A stretch of 64,000 nt of DNA from Undaria pinnatifida (GCA_012845835.1 JABAKD010000026.1:8192058-8256057); one strand, 5' to 3'. Positions 44,983 through 57,527 are shown, counted from the first letter of the stretch. Notes: generated by a model from the letters alone, not told the origin. Translations and numbers: made by a program.

Positions 44983-45470
44983 CAAAATTAAAATACACTC
45001 CGTCCAGCTGCGAGATCGAATATATATGTTGTCGAAACGCATCTTTGCAAGCTGTGTGTGATACTCCGATCGCGCGTATGACGGGTTGTGTGTCCTCATT
45101 AAGGATATAGGTCGGCGGCCCCCCTTGCAACTACAACAGCAGCAGCAGCAGTGTAGCTATCAGGGTCAACAGGGTGATGTTAGTTAGGCAGTCTATGCGC
45201 GGAAACTATAAAACCCGTTTCTGAGGGGGGAAAAAATCTGAACGCTGTGGAGAAGGAAATGCATCAGTTTATCAAGAGTGCATCCTGTAAGTTGAATAAC
45301 CGGTGAGGGGAGGGCGGAGTTTTTAAGGACGTGAGGGCCTGATTTTGATCAACAGGGGGGCGGGAGGGGGGGAAGGGGGGGAGGGACAGGTGGGGCTGCT
45401 CAATTTGTGCGTGGAAACTATAAACCCTTCTTGTGGGGGAGGGGGGGGGGAGGGCTTTAGGTCGCATAGA
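44983..45470 (+). mobile_element. foldback MITE (family FB), single-ended copy
   Basis: Left end AAAATACACTCCGTCCAGCT and the usual GTGTGTGATACTCCGATCGC, then GCGCGGAAACTATAAAACCC and GGAAACTATAAACCC units. A CAG/CAA run (about 45,128-45,151) interrupts it. It continues into CTTTAGGTCGCATAGATG, which also occurs inverted near 50,205-50,230. Confidence 0.75.
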
Positions 45471-45639
45471 TGTAGGGGTTTGCTATACGCGTGGTGCTAG
45501 GTCTAGGCGATGGTGCGGGTGGTGGAGAAGGAGGGGGCGTTGTGGGGGCGGGGAGGGGGTTGGGAATGCATATATATATCACACACATGTTATAATTACC
45601 CTGTTTGACGCAAAACGTATTATTAATAATGATAGCTTT

Positions 45640-48150
45640 GTTTCCTTGCTGCTCGCGAGTCCCCCCCCAGCTTCTGCGCCCACATCCCACATCCTTTCAT
45701 TCGTCTCGATGTCCCTTCTTTTTTGCCTTTTTTTGGAGTCGATGCCAACCCGACACCCGTCCAAGGGTTTGTACTATCGCAATATGTGGGTACAGTACAC
45801 CAGGTACAGGTGCAATTTCTCCGCCGGACCCCGACTCCCCCGCCAAAGCTTTTTGCTTGCCATCATCATCCATATGGCATCGCCGGTGAGCTTTAGTTCC
45901 TTCGTATACACTTCATTCCTATTATTGCCTGCTCCCTGCCCGTCTGCCCTGCTCCCCCTCCCGCCGCTGTAGCGCAAAAAAAAATCGTTGCCGCCCACAT
46001 CATCCCATTATTAGACTGGTACGTTCACCGAATTCTACTGTCACCTCTCCCTCCGCCTGCCTATCATTGATATCCCCTAGCTTCCAGCAGGTACCGTCGT
46101 CTTCCCCCACTGACCCCCAATGGTTCAACTTCGTGTCTAAACCCCCGTCTCCTCCCTTGGGGTGTGCTAGCCTGACGAGCCGAGTTCCCTTTACCGTCTC
46201 CTCTTCATGCCCACCGTATCTCCTCCACCACCACACAGCCCGGCACAACATATATATGCTTGGATCTCTCCAGTACACCCCCCTCCCCGAATCCGCCGTG
46301 ACAAACAGTTTAGTATTGAGCTGCAGAGGTCTTCGCACGAAATAGCTCCAGGAATAACGAACCGCACAACTTTTGGACAAATGCTCCAGCTCCCTGTCGA
46401 TACCGAGCCCCACCTGCTCCGTGCTGCGCTTGCCTCCCCCGCACGCTTAATTACTACTCCTTCTCTCTCGCATATAATCCTCCCAACCTCTCCCGTAATG
46501 GCGCTTTTCTCGCTGGAACCATAATAATATCCGTCGCCCCTGTGTTTTGCACGCTCCCTCCGTCGAGCACCTCTCGAGCACACACTCCTCTCGGCTGGAG
46601 GTGACCACGCACCAGAAAAAACAAATAATATTATTCGAAGCTGTCACTCATAATATGCAAGAAAGTGCGCACAAGGTGCGGAGGTCGGTCTCACATGTGG
46701 TTCTTGGTAGGATGCAGCTAGCCCTTCGTGCGACTCGCTGAACACCTCACGGCGCTCCGCGATTTCTGCCTGGTAGGTGAAAACCCGAGGTGCTCCGTCC
46801 CGGCATTGTTGAGAGATGCGAGGATCTACGGCTATGCATGAAATGAGTACCCCCTTTCCCCTGCGTTGCTCGTCATACACGCCCACTCTGAGTCGTTGCC
46901 TCCGCCTTTCACTTGACTGAACAATATGTAACAAGTTGCACCTACGCACCACGCGCGCACTGGGTGTTATAACAAAATATTGGGGGAATACTATACCAGA
47001 GTACAATAATACTGTAGACGTCGAGGGGTGGAAATAAAACAGCTAATTCGAAGAACATATGCAGACCCGCGCACATCATTCCGTCGGCAAGCCTGTTGTC
47101 TATACACCCCACACTCCATCACCACCCTTCTTTATCCCCGTCCTTTTACCTTTTGTTGTGTCATGTCCTCCGTTGTTGTGTCACGTCCTCCAATATTTAT
47201 TTTATATCGTTTCTCCTCCTTCCATCTTGCTGACCCTAAAACTTGCACCTGCGGTGAGATGTGTGTGTCACTCCCTAGCCCTCAGCTTCACGACCATAGT
47301 ACAAGAGAAACCTAATAAGAGACATATATATAAGGAATGCAGGCTGATGTGTATGCAAACGTAAGAAACTCGGGAGCCGTTAATTTGAAGTTAATGTAGA
47401 ACGCACCCTCTCCCAAATACATGAATAAGAAGCCCAGAGGGTTGATATTTATGTTTATTATTACCATTATCATTACCATTATTATTACCATTATTATTAT
47501 TAGTTTTGCCCTCCGAGAATATAGCGTAGATGCCGTTCCGATGTAAATCGAAAATCCTTCCATGAAGCAGTATAATATTTACGAAAAAAAAGTCGAATAA
47601 TCCCTCCATAAAGCAGTGGTGTATTCTGCCAACCATTTCCCCATTTCCGTTCCCCACATCTTCTCATTTTATCTACTACTGCTTCCTTCCCTTACATACT
47701 TCGAAGTATGTCTTAGTTATTAGTCTACCTTAATCCTCATCAACATTCATCAACATTGCCTCCTCCCGCATCTTTTCCTCCCGTCGATCGCGGCCTGGCG
47801 GTCCCTCAGAGCTAGTCTCTACCGATGAACTCTGCGCGAAACCGCGACCTGAGTGTTTCTCATTCGATGCCCCTGTACTATGCAATAAAATCCGATCGGT
47901 CGCACAAGCTTCCTGCTATGTTAACAATACGTGTACGTATATTAAGATTAGGGGGCTGTTTACGACACAGGCCACCCTTTGCAGGTCTCTCTACTAGGCA
48001 AGTTCCACGTTGGTCACTCACTTGTACTAGATAATAAGCTCTTGTATTAGTTCCACACACGCCACGGACGAACTGAAAGCGTTCCTAATCCGCAAAGCAA
48101 AGACATCATCCTACTTTCTCTATACGCACATACATGCCTTCAAAGGCATG
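45640..48150 (-). other. C-rich degenerate tract, no gene identified
   Basis: Mirror image of the 33-38 kb tract: the minus strand is G-rich, and its sequence at about 46,090-46,140 (GTGGGGGAAGACGACGGTAC, CTGCTGGAAGCTAGGGGATA) resembles 36,800-36,860. Frames here have no recognised motif. Confidence 0.45.
47455..47505 (+). repeat. ATT/ACC trinucleotide-type microsatellite
   Basis: TTATTACCATTATCATTACC-type units over about 50 bp. Confidence 0.8.
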
Positions 48151-48168
48151 TGAAAACTCTTTTATATT

Positions 48169-48474
48169 ATGTCATCATCTAGAAATTACGCCATATTTGG
48201 CTTCCAGGGCAATACCATAACATTAGCCCGCCCTGATGAGCCGTATATGCAGAAATACGGAAGATTCGGGGAAGCACCGGCTCCACGGTCTAGAGCATGG
48301 CTCGAAGATGCGGTTCTTCAAAACCTACTTCCACACCTCTACCCTGAGAGGCTACGAAGCCCCAGGAAAAATGATGAAGCCGAAAATTACAAACTAAGAA
48401 CCGAAAACGAGAAAAGGGGCACAGAACACTCCAGAAAATGGCGGAATCGACAGGAGCGCAGGGCAATACCATAA
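48169..48474 (+). CDS. hypothetical small open frame, doubtful
   Basis: 101 codons from ATG to TAA with mixed composition: NYAIFGFQGNTITLARPDEP, RSRAWLEDAVLQNLLPHLYP, then a charged tail (NDEAENYKLRTENEKRGTEH). A TTTTATATTATG stretch precedes it. No domain recognised. It could be an orphan gene, a remnant or chance. Confidence 0.2.
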   Translation: MSSSRNYAIFGFQGNTITLARPDEPYMQKYGRFGEAPAPRSRAWLEDAVLQNLLPHLYPERLRSPRKNDEAENYKLRTENEKRGTEHSRKWRNRQERRAIP

Positions 48475-48639
48475 CAAAACGCCTGTCTGAAACCCTTCCG
48501 GCAGCGATCAGGGCTATGATCCAGTGCATGGTCTGAAGCTCCCGCCATCGCCTCTTCTTATGATCCCCACTATCGTCATCATCCGCCCCCCCCCCCCCCC
48601 CCGCTTCCCCGGTGAAAGACAACACGTAATGAGCGCCCA

Positions 48640-48760
48640 AATGTTGGGGGTGTCTCTCTTATTAAGATTGGGAACGGTACTTCGTCTCGAAAGAGGTGTG
48701 ATCAATGGTCAAATTACTTTCAGTTATAGGTATGCCACGAATAATGAGTGCGATCCCCAC
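48640..48760 (+). repeat. dispersed family C, copy
   Basis: AACGGTACTTCGTCTCGAAA, GTGTGATCAATGGTCAAATT match the other family C copies. Confidence 0.5.
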
Positions 48761-49177
48761 CCCGCTTGCAGCGAACAATTCATTGCACCGTCATTGATTT
48801 CCCCCTCCCTTGACGCTTCGTCTCCTTTTTGCCCTGTCCCTGTCCGGCCTGTTCCCCGTGTACCCTCCCTATTCTCACAATCCGTCACCCCAACCAGGAC
48901 CAGCTTCGTTGCATCAGCTGCTGGTCCCCCCCCCTACTCCCCCCGCCCCCTCGCCACCCCCACCATCTCCCTTTCCCTCTCCGTTCCTCCCTCCCCAGTA
49001 GTGGGGGGTAAAGCAAACTATTGTGGGGGGGAAATGCTGGAGGTACTACGAATGCTGGCGGCCTGTCAGGGCTCCATATATACCATAAAATGCCGCAAGT
49101 TGTCGCAGGATACTCCCGAGTACCTGTTAACGAAGGGGCGGTATACAGGGGAGCATATTATCGGCTGCATATTGTCT

Positions 49178-49640
49178 GTTGTTGTTGTTCTCACATTAAC
49201 TGGCATGATCAAGTCCGTGGTCACAGGACAGGCTCCAGTCGCTCTGGAGCTGAGGAATACCCCAGGGAAAAACACAAACAAAGCAAAGGTGGTACACGCA
49301 TATATCACAGCTGACGCAATTCATGCCTCCGCCAGAAACATATAAAAGTGGAATCGGGAGTCAGCCTACGCTATGCCAGGTCCATACTGGTGCACACGTC
49401 TCACTACTCGCGCGTGAAAAAACCGACTATACCGCTTGCCACCAAGGATATATTACAACGTATATATTACACGTACATGCTTGTTCCAAATGGTTGTCTT
49501 GTATTCATGGTGTTGTTCTCACACTAACTCGCATAATCAAGGCCGTGGTGACAGGACAGGCTCCAGTCACTCTGGGGTTGAGAAATATCCCAGAAAAAAC
49601 ACATACAAACCAAAGGTCATTCACATAAATAGCCAGGCCT
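49178..49640 (+). repeat. composite repeat R2, two left-half copies in tandem
   Basis: 49,178-49,480 and 49,508-49,640 each start TGTTGTTCTCACA and carry CAGGACAGGCTCCAGTC. Only the first keeps the ATTCATGCCTCCGCCAGAAA to GACTATACCGC part. Confidence 0.7.
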
Positions 49641-49689
49641 GGTTGTTGGAATAAACGAGAGATTATTAAAAGGCCGCTGTTTCCTCCCC

Positions 49690-50772
49690 CCCCCCTCCCC
49701 CTGACACACACGCAAAAAACACCCCCCCTCCCCCGCCGCCCCACCTGAAATCGAATCTGCTAGAATAATAAACACTACCAGGCAGGTGATATCACTTCAC
49801 CACCTATCCAACCAGCCATGCGGTAGCTCCAATTCATTTATTTGCACCCCCCCCCCGCCCCCTTCTTCCCCACTACACGCACCATCGCCTAGACCTAGCA
49901 CGTATAGAAAAGTTCATCCCAGCAGGTATACATTCATGCGACCTAAAGGGGTCTGATTCCCCCTTCGCCCCCTCCCATCGACTCCTCGTTTTGTTCTCTC
50001 CCGCCCCCCCACCTGAAACCAAAATCTGCCAGAGTAATAATCATTACCTGGCAGTTGATATCACCTCATTAGACTACCTTCCTAGCCATCCATGCCGTAG
50101 CTCCAATTCATATCCCCCCACCCCCACCCCCAACGCCCCCTCCTTCTCCACCACCCGCACCATCACCTAGACCTAGCACCACGCGTATAGCAAACACCTA
50201 ACATATACGACACATGTATCCGACCTAAAGAATCTGTTAGAAATCCCCCCCCCCCCCCCTTCGAACACTTCGCTCTCTCCTCACCGGTTGTACGACTTAC
50301 AGGATATACATGATAAACTGATGCATTCCTTCCACAACCGTTAGATTTGTCCCCTTAAGGGATTTACAGTTTCCGCGCAGAGATTGAGTTGCCCGCGACC
50401 CCCCCCCCCCCCCCCGCTCCCTCTTGTTCAAACCCCGCCCCCCTTGCCCTTAAAATCTTCGCCCTCCCCTCACCGGTTATACGACTTACAGGATACACTT
50501 GATAAACTGATGCATTTCCTTCCACAGCTGTCAGATTTGGTGCCCCTCAAAAACGGGTTTTATAGTTTCCGCGCGCAGACTGACTAACATCACCCTGTTG
50601 ATCTTGGTGCAAGCTACACTGTAGTTCCAAGGGGAGCCGCCGACCTCTATAATATCCTTAATGAGGACACACAACCCGTAATACGCGCGATCGGAGTATC
50701 GCACACAGCTTGCAAAGATGAGCTTCGACGAAATCTTCGATCCCACAGCTGGAGTGTATTTTTATTTTTTAC
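49690..50772 (-). mobile_element. foldback MITE (family FB), longest copy
   Basis: Right end at 50,675-50,772 (GATCGGAGTATCGCACACAG, CAGCTGGAGTGTATTTTTAT). The interior holds a tandem unit of about 270 bp (CACCTGAAATCGAATCTGC at 49,742, CACCTGAAACCAAAATCTGC at 50,010, each followed by GTAGCTCCAATTCAT and CACCATCRCCTAGACCTAGC) and two ACTTACAGGATA units. C-rich runs throughout. Confidence 0.7.
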
Positions 50773-50814
50773 ACCCGATTTTGTCAATTTCCCTTTTATT
50801 TTTATAATATATCA

Positions 50815-51125
50815 CACGTACTACTGCTGTAGTACGTATTACTACGCATACGCCCATCAGACTCAAGTCGATTGGAAAAAAAGAAACAAAGAAAAGAAGA
50901 GGAAATAATACTAGAAAGGGAAGGAAAGGAAAGAAAGAAAGGAAAGCGAAAAAGCAGAGGAAAGGAAAGGAAAGACAAGACAAGACAAGACAAGAAGAGG
51001 AAAGGAAAAGAGAAAGAAAATGTTATACTAGCAGACCCTATTAATAGGAACTAACTAAAGACTAAAGACGGCATTGGGCTCATATCATAGAGGGTATCAA
51101 GCGCATCAATGTCACTGAGGAGAGA
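50815..51125 (+). repeat. composite repeat R2, right-half copy
   Basis: CATACGCCCATCAGACTCAA, a polypurine tract (50,872-51,020), then GACGGCATTGGGCTCATA and GAGGGTATCA, as at 7,990-8,275. Confidence 0.65.
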
Positions 51126-51129
51126 GTAT

Positions 51130-52059
51130 TACACTCTGTGCTCCGACGCGATGGCTGCATCCGGTACGACTCTGTCGTACGAGTCACAATTCTCAGAAAT
51201 CACGGGGGCAACGAACTGGATGGAGGTACTGAGAATAGAGTGTTTCGGCTGCTCGTGCTCTCAAACTGCGATCACTCGCAGTACGAAACACTCAGTACGT
51301 TTGGCCTATACACCTAGCATACTCGCAAGTATGAAGCAGATAGTACGAATGATACTCGGATAATCTGTGACGCTCTTGTAAGGTCTACATACACCAAAAA
51401 AAGCTGAAATGGTAATTCTGGCGAGTCCCAACGCCCAACGGCTAGAAAATAAATAGTTTGATTACTCAGGACTCACTCGTGTTCCCGAGTACCAGTACCA
51501 AAATGAGCAAGACGGTACTGGCGCTCGGACGATCTTTGAAGTCTTTTAGAAAGATATTCGGGGCGCTCTCGCCCCTGGACTGACAGCCGTCAATAAATTC
51601 TAAAGACTAAAACAATTTATAGCAAGTCTAAGGCGTTGACGGCCTAAAGTAGACCATCTTGTTTCTATAATTGGTACGATACGCTTTGAGTGCTAAGATG
51701 TGGTGAAATTACCGGCGAACGACAAAATAGAGGACCATACGGCATGTGCATGTAGAAAACTACTTGGACTCGTCCCAGGCGGCTGGTGTTACACTTTTAT
51801 TTACAAACATAACAGCAAAAACTGCCCAGCAAAGCATTGTGGGTTTCCGCAAGAGATGAAAAGCGCGCGCCAGGTCAAGCGAGAATAGCTCCGGAGAATA
51901 TTATGCGACTCGTACGCACAGGTGATTCGCGAGGACAGATGTTGGGAAGTGAGGTTGCGGCGCATAAAACAGTTTCGAAACTAGCTCATCACACTCAATC
52001 CAGCTACGAGTACAGCAGTAGGTACGTACTGCTCAGTACGTTTTCTTTGTTTGTTGGGT
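51130..52059. other. intergenic before the H1 3' end, no gene seen
   Basis: No supported feature. Confidence 0.4.
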
Positions 52060-52075
52060 GGTGTTTAAAAACACC
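52060..52075 (-). terminator. histone 3'-end stem-loop, H1
   Basis: Minus strand GGTGTTTTTAAACACC: the same 6-bp stem with a 4-nt loop, about 75 nt after the H1 stop, preceded by CCAATCT, followed by ACCC and AACAAACAAAGAAAACG. Confidence 0.85.
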
Positions 52076-52150
52076 AGATTGGTCGGTGGAAGGCGGAGCC
52101 TTGGCCTTCGGTAAGAAACAAGGCGCAGACGCAGAGTGAAGTTGAAACAT

Positions 52151-53779
52151 TTATGCCTTCTTGGGGGTGGCCGCCTTCTTAGCAGCAGGCTTTTTCTTGG
52201 GAGCAGCCTTCTTCTTGGGGGTGGTGGCCTTCTTAGCGGCGGGCTTCTTGGTCACGGTCTTCTTCTTCGCCGCCTTCTTGGGGGTAGCGGACTTCTTAGC
52301 AGCAGGCTTTTTGGGGGTGGAGGCTTTCTTGGCGGCGGGCTTCTTCTTGACAACCTTGGCTACCTTCTTCACCACTTTTTTAGCGGGCTTCTTTTTCTTT
52401 ACGACCTTTTTCACGACCTTCTTCACCACCTTCTTTTTCGGGGGGGGCTTCTTCGCCTCGGCGCTGAGCTTGTACGAGCTCTTCACCTGAGGTATTACAG
52501 CAAAAACGCGAAAATAGGAAGAATAAAGTGTAAGCAATCAAGACACGCTTTTGGGGCAGTCAAGGCGAACACATAACTACGTAGACAGATGCTTGGTTGT
52601 AATGAACCTGATCGGTTCATTAAATGGGGGAACATCAGCTCAAGGTGAAACATCACGCACACACATAACGTCAGCTGTGAGTTTGATAAATTTAGGGTCG
52701 AGACTACGAGGTACATCATGTAGTTGTACAGAAGCCTACCCTGGTACGTATAGTATAAGCGTATCGGTAAAACGCAAAAATGCAGAAAGACAGCGCGCTA
52801 CCGCCGTCGCAGTGCTCTGTAACTTGAAGATGGCAACATGGGCTATTAAAGGGTTGTGGTCTTTACTTCTCCCTCGAAAGCAAACTGCGACAGGAGAGAG
52901 ACATAGGAAGTGCCGGGTAATGCTGCCAGCTGTGATTATCCTCTTATTTTGTTTGACTTACTACTGTCGTGTACCGTGCTATGAACGGGCATGTGATATA
53001 CCAGGAAGCCTACCACGCGCTCGTACCACGTACCAGGTCACCTCGTATGGTACCTAGGCAGGCCGCTGAACACGGGCAAGCTAACGCGGAAAAAATGAAT
53101 CAGCAAGAAAACAAAAAAACGAGGAGATATATAAAAAGCACCACAAGCCACGTAAATACTCGAGTATTTTGCGCCCCTCGTCGCGGGGACTCAATAATTG
53201 ATATCTACTACTCGCAGCAAGCACCAGGAAAGTTCGGTTTACCGTGAACCGTTGTCATCCATCCTTCAACGTACGAGGTAAGTCTCCACCAGGTATGCCC
53301 TACTACTCCACACCAGTACTCACTCAAACCAGACTCAACAAACTGACAGCGACGCACCTTGATGAATTTCCCGGACTCAGTTCCCTTCTTGAGGGCGCTG
53401 CGCATCTGGTGCGGGGTGAAGTTGAGGGTGGGGTGGCTGCAAGTGATGTGCTTCTTGATCGCCTGGATGCTGGAGCCGTTGCGCTCCTTGAGAGCCTTGA
53501 TGGCCTCGAACACCATCTGTCATGGTGAGGAGCAAGGCAAGTTCGCGACGAGAGATCAGGTGTCTGCGTCTTTGGTGGCATGGTCTCCGATGTTTGACAC
53601 TGACACTGATCTATTTGCAAATGCGACCCGAGCTAAAACTCGAGAAGGGAGAAACGAAACAGTTACCTTGTACGAGTACTTTGCATTGCGACAAAAGTCG
53701 AAACACAGCAACTTCACAGAGATCGTTTAAAGAAACGAACACCACGTACATCGTTGTAGGTCGGCATCTTGGTCGGCAT
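52151..53779 (-). CDS. H1: linker histone H1, three exons
   Basis: Linker histone, 174 aa. Exons (minus): 53779-53750, 53516-53358, 52486-52151; donors GTACGT and GTGCGT, acceptors ACAG and TCAG, all phase 0. Exon 1 gives MPTKMPTYND, exon 2 the winged-helix core MVFEAIKALKERNGSSIQAI ... MRSALKKGTESGKFIK, exon 3 VKSSYKLS and a long Lys/Ala/Pro/Val tail. TYND and GKFIK-VKSSYKLS match the family across both junctions. The tail has four (S/T)PKK cyclin-dependent-kinase-type sites (STPKK, ATPKK, TTPKK). Transcribed divergently from H3 with 281 bp between starts. Introns are 233 and 871 bp. Having introns plus a histone stem-loop is unusual. Exon 1 is short and rests on homology and splice consensus. 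Confidence 0.9.
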
Positions 53780-54471
<692 letters not shown>

Positions 54472-54552
54472 GCGTCGCTTCTCTGTCTCGAACTTTTTGG
54501 GCTCGATGATCTGGAGGTCACTCTACCTTGAGACCTCCCTGAACAACAACCT

Positions 54553-54569
54553 GGTGTTTACTCAACACC
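54553..54569 (+). terminator. histone 3'-end stem-loop, H3
   Basis: GGTGTTTACTCAACACC, preceded by CAACCT, followed by ACCACCC and TTTTCTGAAGAGCAG. Confidence 0.85.
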
Positions 54570-54769
54570 ACCCACTTTTCTGAAGAGCAGTGTACCAACA
54601 ACCCCGGCTTCGCAGACGTTACGAGTATTTTTAAATTCTCTCTTTTGTAACTTGCTGTAATAAACTGCTGCTGTGCATTACAGAATGAGGTTTTCGTCCG
54701 TTGTGAGAAACCAAGGTTTGTTGCTACGTATGCGATTGGCACCTCTGGTATCGTACCAGGCACCTCTAA

Positions 54770-54850
54770 CCCCTTTACAACTGGAAACCCGTTTTGGGAG
54801 ACAAAAATACTCGGATTTAGTATAGGTAGGGGTTCGGGGGCTCTAAAGGG
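54770..54850 (+). mobile_element. micro-MITE family M, 81 bp
   Basis: CCCCTTTACAACTGGAAACC, CGTTTTGGGAGACAAAAATA, CTCGGATTTAGTATAGGTAG, GGGTTCGGGGGCTCTAAAGG. Near-identical to 35,224-35,306. Confidence 0.7.
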
Positions 54851-55184
54851 TCAATCACAGCAGCGGTTCAACTCATACCTTTAGCATTATGCGTGTCGTT
54901 TGTGTCCCAAACCGCGTTCCGGCATCTGCGCGCCCAGTTTCCGTGTGCCCGTGATGCTTCATCCAAGTGTCCAGATTCCTATTATAAGAAGCGAGGACTC
55001 CCGTCTACGTACAGCAAACTAGTCTGCTGCTGTTTAGCAGCAACTATTATACTTTGCACGTTTATGCCAGGCGAATTAAATTTGTACCAGAAAGTGTATA
55101 CCTGGTATTTTATATTGAAACAAGTTTTTTTTCGCATTTATACCGTTTTTGTGCAAACTAAAACAGCAACTTTTACCTTTCTGG

Positions 55185-55220
55185 AGTATATAAAGAAGTG
55201 GACGGGCGTGCATGCGGGGC
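55185..55220 (+). promoter_or_regulatory. TATA box of the U1 gene
   Basis: GGAGTATATAAAGAAG ends about 20 bp before the U1 start and places TATATAA near -32 to -26. No separate proximal element identified. Confidence 0.6.
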
Positions 55221-55392
55221 ATACTTACCTGGCGGGGGCTTGCCAGTGGTCAACAGGACTGGTGACCCCAGGGGGAGCAGGCTCTTGCACTGGGCTAGAC
55301 CCTGGAGTGCTGTAATCCCTGGAGAATATTCCTCCGGGGGTATCTCTACCGCATAATTTTTTTCCGGGGAGGTTGCCGCTTGCGGCCCTCCC
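55221..55392 (+). ncRNA. U1: U1 spliceosomal snRNA
   Basis: U1 pairs with 5' splice sites. The sequence begins ATACTTACCTGGC, the invariant U1 5' end (ACTTACCT complements AG|GTAAGT). Stem-loop I follows, then a stem-loop II with the loop CTCTTGCACTGG, close to the U1A-type loop (TTGCAC). Before the 3' hairpin is GCATAATTTTTTT, the Sm site preceded by GCATAA as in other U1 RNAs. The 3' hairpin pairs GGGAGG...GCCGC with GCGGC...CCTCCC. Length about 172 nt, close to the usual 160-170. A TATA box precedes it. The 3' end is set by the hairpin and is approximate. Confidence 0.95.
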
Positions 55393-55564
55393 AACAACGC
55401 AACCGAACACTGAAAAACGAACAGCTTGATCCAATTCGATGCTAGTCGGCGAGTGAAGAAAGGGCTAAGGGAGTCTTGTATCGATTAAATCAAGGAACGT
55501 GCCGTAGTTGTTCTCACACTATTATATAGTGGGGATGGGGGGAAGAAGAGCCTGCTTGTGATCC

Positions 55565-55935
55565 TGGATCTGAGTTACATCACACCGGTTATTCGACTTA
55601 CAAGATTCACTTGGATCTGAGTTACATCACACCGGTTATTCGACTTACAAGATTCACTTGATAAAAGGATACATTCCCCTCCACAGCTGTCAGATTTTGT
55701 CCCCCTAAGAAACGGGTTTCATAGTTTCCGCGCACAGACTGACTAAAATCACCCTGTTGACCCTGATAGCTACACTGCTGTAGTTGTAAGGGGAGTCGCC
55801 GACCTATATCCTTAATGAGGACACACAACTCGTAATGCGCGCGATCGGAGTATCACACACAGCTTGCAAAGATGAGTTTCGACGAAATCTTCGATCTCAC
55901 AGCTGGAGGAGTGTATTTTCATTTTTTATAATACA
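55565..55935 (-). mobile_element. foldback MITE (family FB), single-ended copy with 47-bp duplication
   Basis: Right end GATCGGAGTATCACACACAG, GATGAGTTTCGACGAAATCT, GTGTATTTTCATTTTTTATA. At its left edge GGATCTGAGTTACATCACAC through GATTCACTT occurs twice in tandem (55,566-55,660). Confidence 0.75.
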
Positions 55936-57020
55936 TCTAAATATGACAGGGGCGGAAATAATAGCACATTTTGTAGGGCTGGGCCCAGGGGTAGCTCTAG
56001 CCAGTGCCGTATGTATGTACTGGTTGCACCCATTTTACAAAACTTGGGTGTTGAAGATTGTCACTTAGGCACTGGACAACGTCTTGTCGCACTTGCATGT
56101 ATGTGTAAGTTTGGGTTACCTTTAATTCGGCGTGCGATTGCACTGTCCGGCCGAAGAAGCCGTCGTCTATTTCTGGGCGTTATTTCCAAATCAGAGACGG
56201 TGCCGTTGGAAGTTACTAGTAGCGGTGGGGGTGGTAGTAGTAGTGGTGGAGGCGGTAGCAAGGGGGGTGGCAGAAGTGGTGGAAGCCGCGGAGGCGGAAG
56301 TTTAATTGGTGAAAGGACGCCTATTGCAGCTTCGATAAACAAGAGCGATGCGGTGCGCATGTTGGCATTTGGGAATTGCGCTGTGCGGTGCGGTGCGGTT
56401 TTTGTTGTTTCATTTTCATACGGTGAGGTGCACGGTTTAAAATCGAGTACGGTGCGGTGCGATGCGATGCGGTTCGGTAATAGCCGTCAAAAACTGCATC
56501 GGGCCGTACGTAGACGTTAATAAAGTACCTGGTTTTGAAGACCCTTGTATGACCTTTTCACAACAGTTATTTGTTGGGAGACTCGAATGATGCGGCGAGG
56601 TTCCGACCACCGAATCGCGCACCGCAAGAAATAAACGCACCGTGAAAATGAAAAGCCTCGAAAAAAATTAGGGAGTCCCTAAATACATACCCAAATACAG
56701 CACGAGCGCTGTGGATTGGCTGACTATACCACGTCGCCAACCAGCTTGTAATTGTGTGTGCGGTAGTTTGCGGAGTTCCTCGTCTTAGCACCAGGCTGGC
56801 GCACTTTGTTGCTAGGCGTCTGGTGTTAACAAAGACTACTGCTGTGAGTCAGTTTTGGCTTTGACTCTGCCACCCATCCAATAACCATCACCAGAAATAA
56901 TCGTCAACTACAAAACCTGCATTCGTGCAGCGCAAGCTGAGCGATTTCAATCTTGCCCGCCGCCCCTGGCCCAAGCCGACCCAACCTTAAACCCTAACCC
57001 AAGCCTTAACCTTTATGATG
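55936..57020. other. intergenic, no gene identified
   Basis: Holds GGTGGTGGAGGC-type repeats (56,220-56,300) and GCGGTGCGGT repeats (56,385-56,475), which create a Gly/Ser-rich open frame with no other support, and telomere-like AACCCTAACCC near 56,985. Confidence 0.45.
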
Positions 57021-57024
57021 ACCT

Positions 57025-57125
57025 TATCACCCTCACGCCAACCCTTGGGGGGGGGTCGAGATCGGCAGGGGTGGTCGCGGGCTCCGCCGCGCGTTTCGGT
57101 GGCGTGAAAAAGGGAAATCTAGCTA
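57025..57125 (-). repeat. dispersed repeat R4, copy 2
   Basis: Reverse complement of the block at 26,520-26,645 (TCGAGATCGGCAGGGG, GCGCGTTTCGGTGGCGTG). Confidence 0.55.
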
Positions 57126-57352
57126 GCCGAAAGGCCGGCTTCCTATCAAGCCATTTCGCTGTACGAATGCCGGTACAGCGGGTTCCAACAGTTTTGCTTT
57201 TTCCCATCAAATACTAAAGAATGGGGATCAGCTGCCTCTACCTCCGAGGCGCGCGAGCATCAACACTGCGCTCATCCGAGACGTGAGCCCTTCGACAAGT
57301 GGAGCCACAACCTTACCACTTTCGCGATGGAAATGTTCACTACTTGCTATTA

Positions 57353-57527
57353 TAATGCTAACGCTAATGCTAATGCTAATGCTAATGCTAATGCTAATGC
57401 TAATGCTAATGCTAATGCCGTAATGCTAGTGCTAATGCTAATGCCGTAATGCTAATGCTCTAATGCTAATGCCGTAATGCTAATGCCGTAATGCTAATGC
57501 TAATGCTAATGCTAGTGCTAATGCCAC
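57353..57527 (+). repeat. GCTAAT hexanucleotide array
   Basis: About 170 bp of GCTAAT units, with interspersed CGTAATGCTAAT variants forming higher-order units. Confidence 0.95.

Noticed and set aside
48524-49345. 273-codon plus-strand open frame
   Set aside because: Crosses poly(C) runs, a family C copy and repeat R2; composition is low-complexity proline/serine.
56011-56520. 169-codon Gly/Ser-rich open frame
   Set aside because: Gly/Ser stretch comes from GGTGGTGGAGGC repeats and the end from GCGGTGCGGT repeats.
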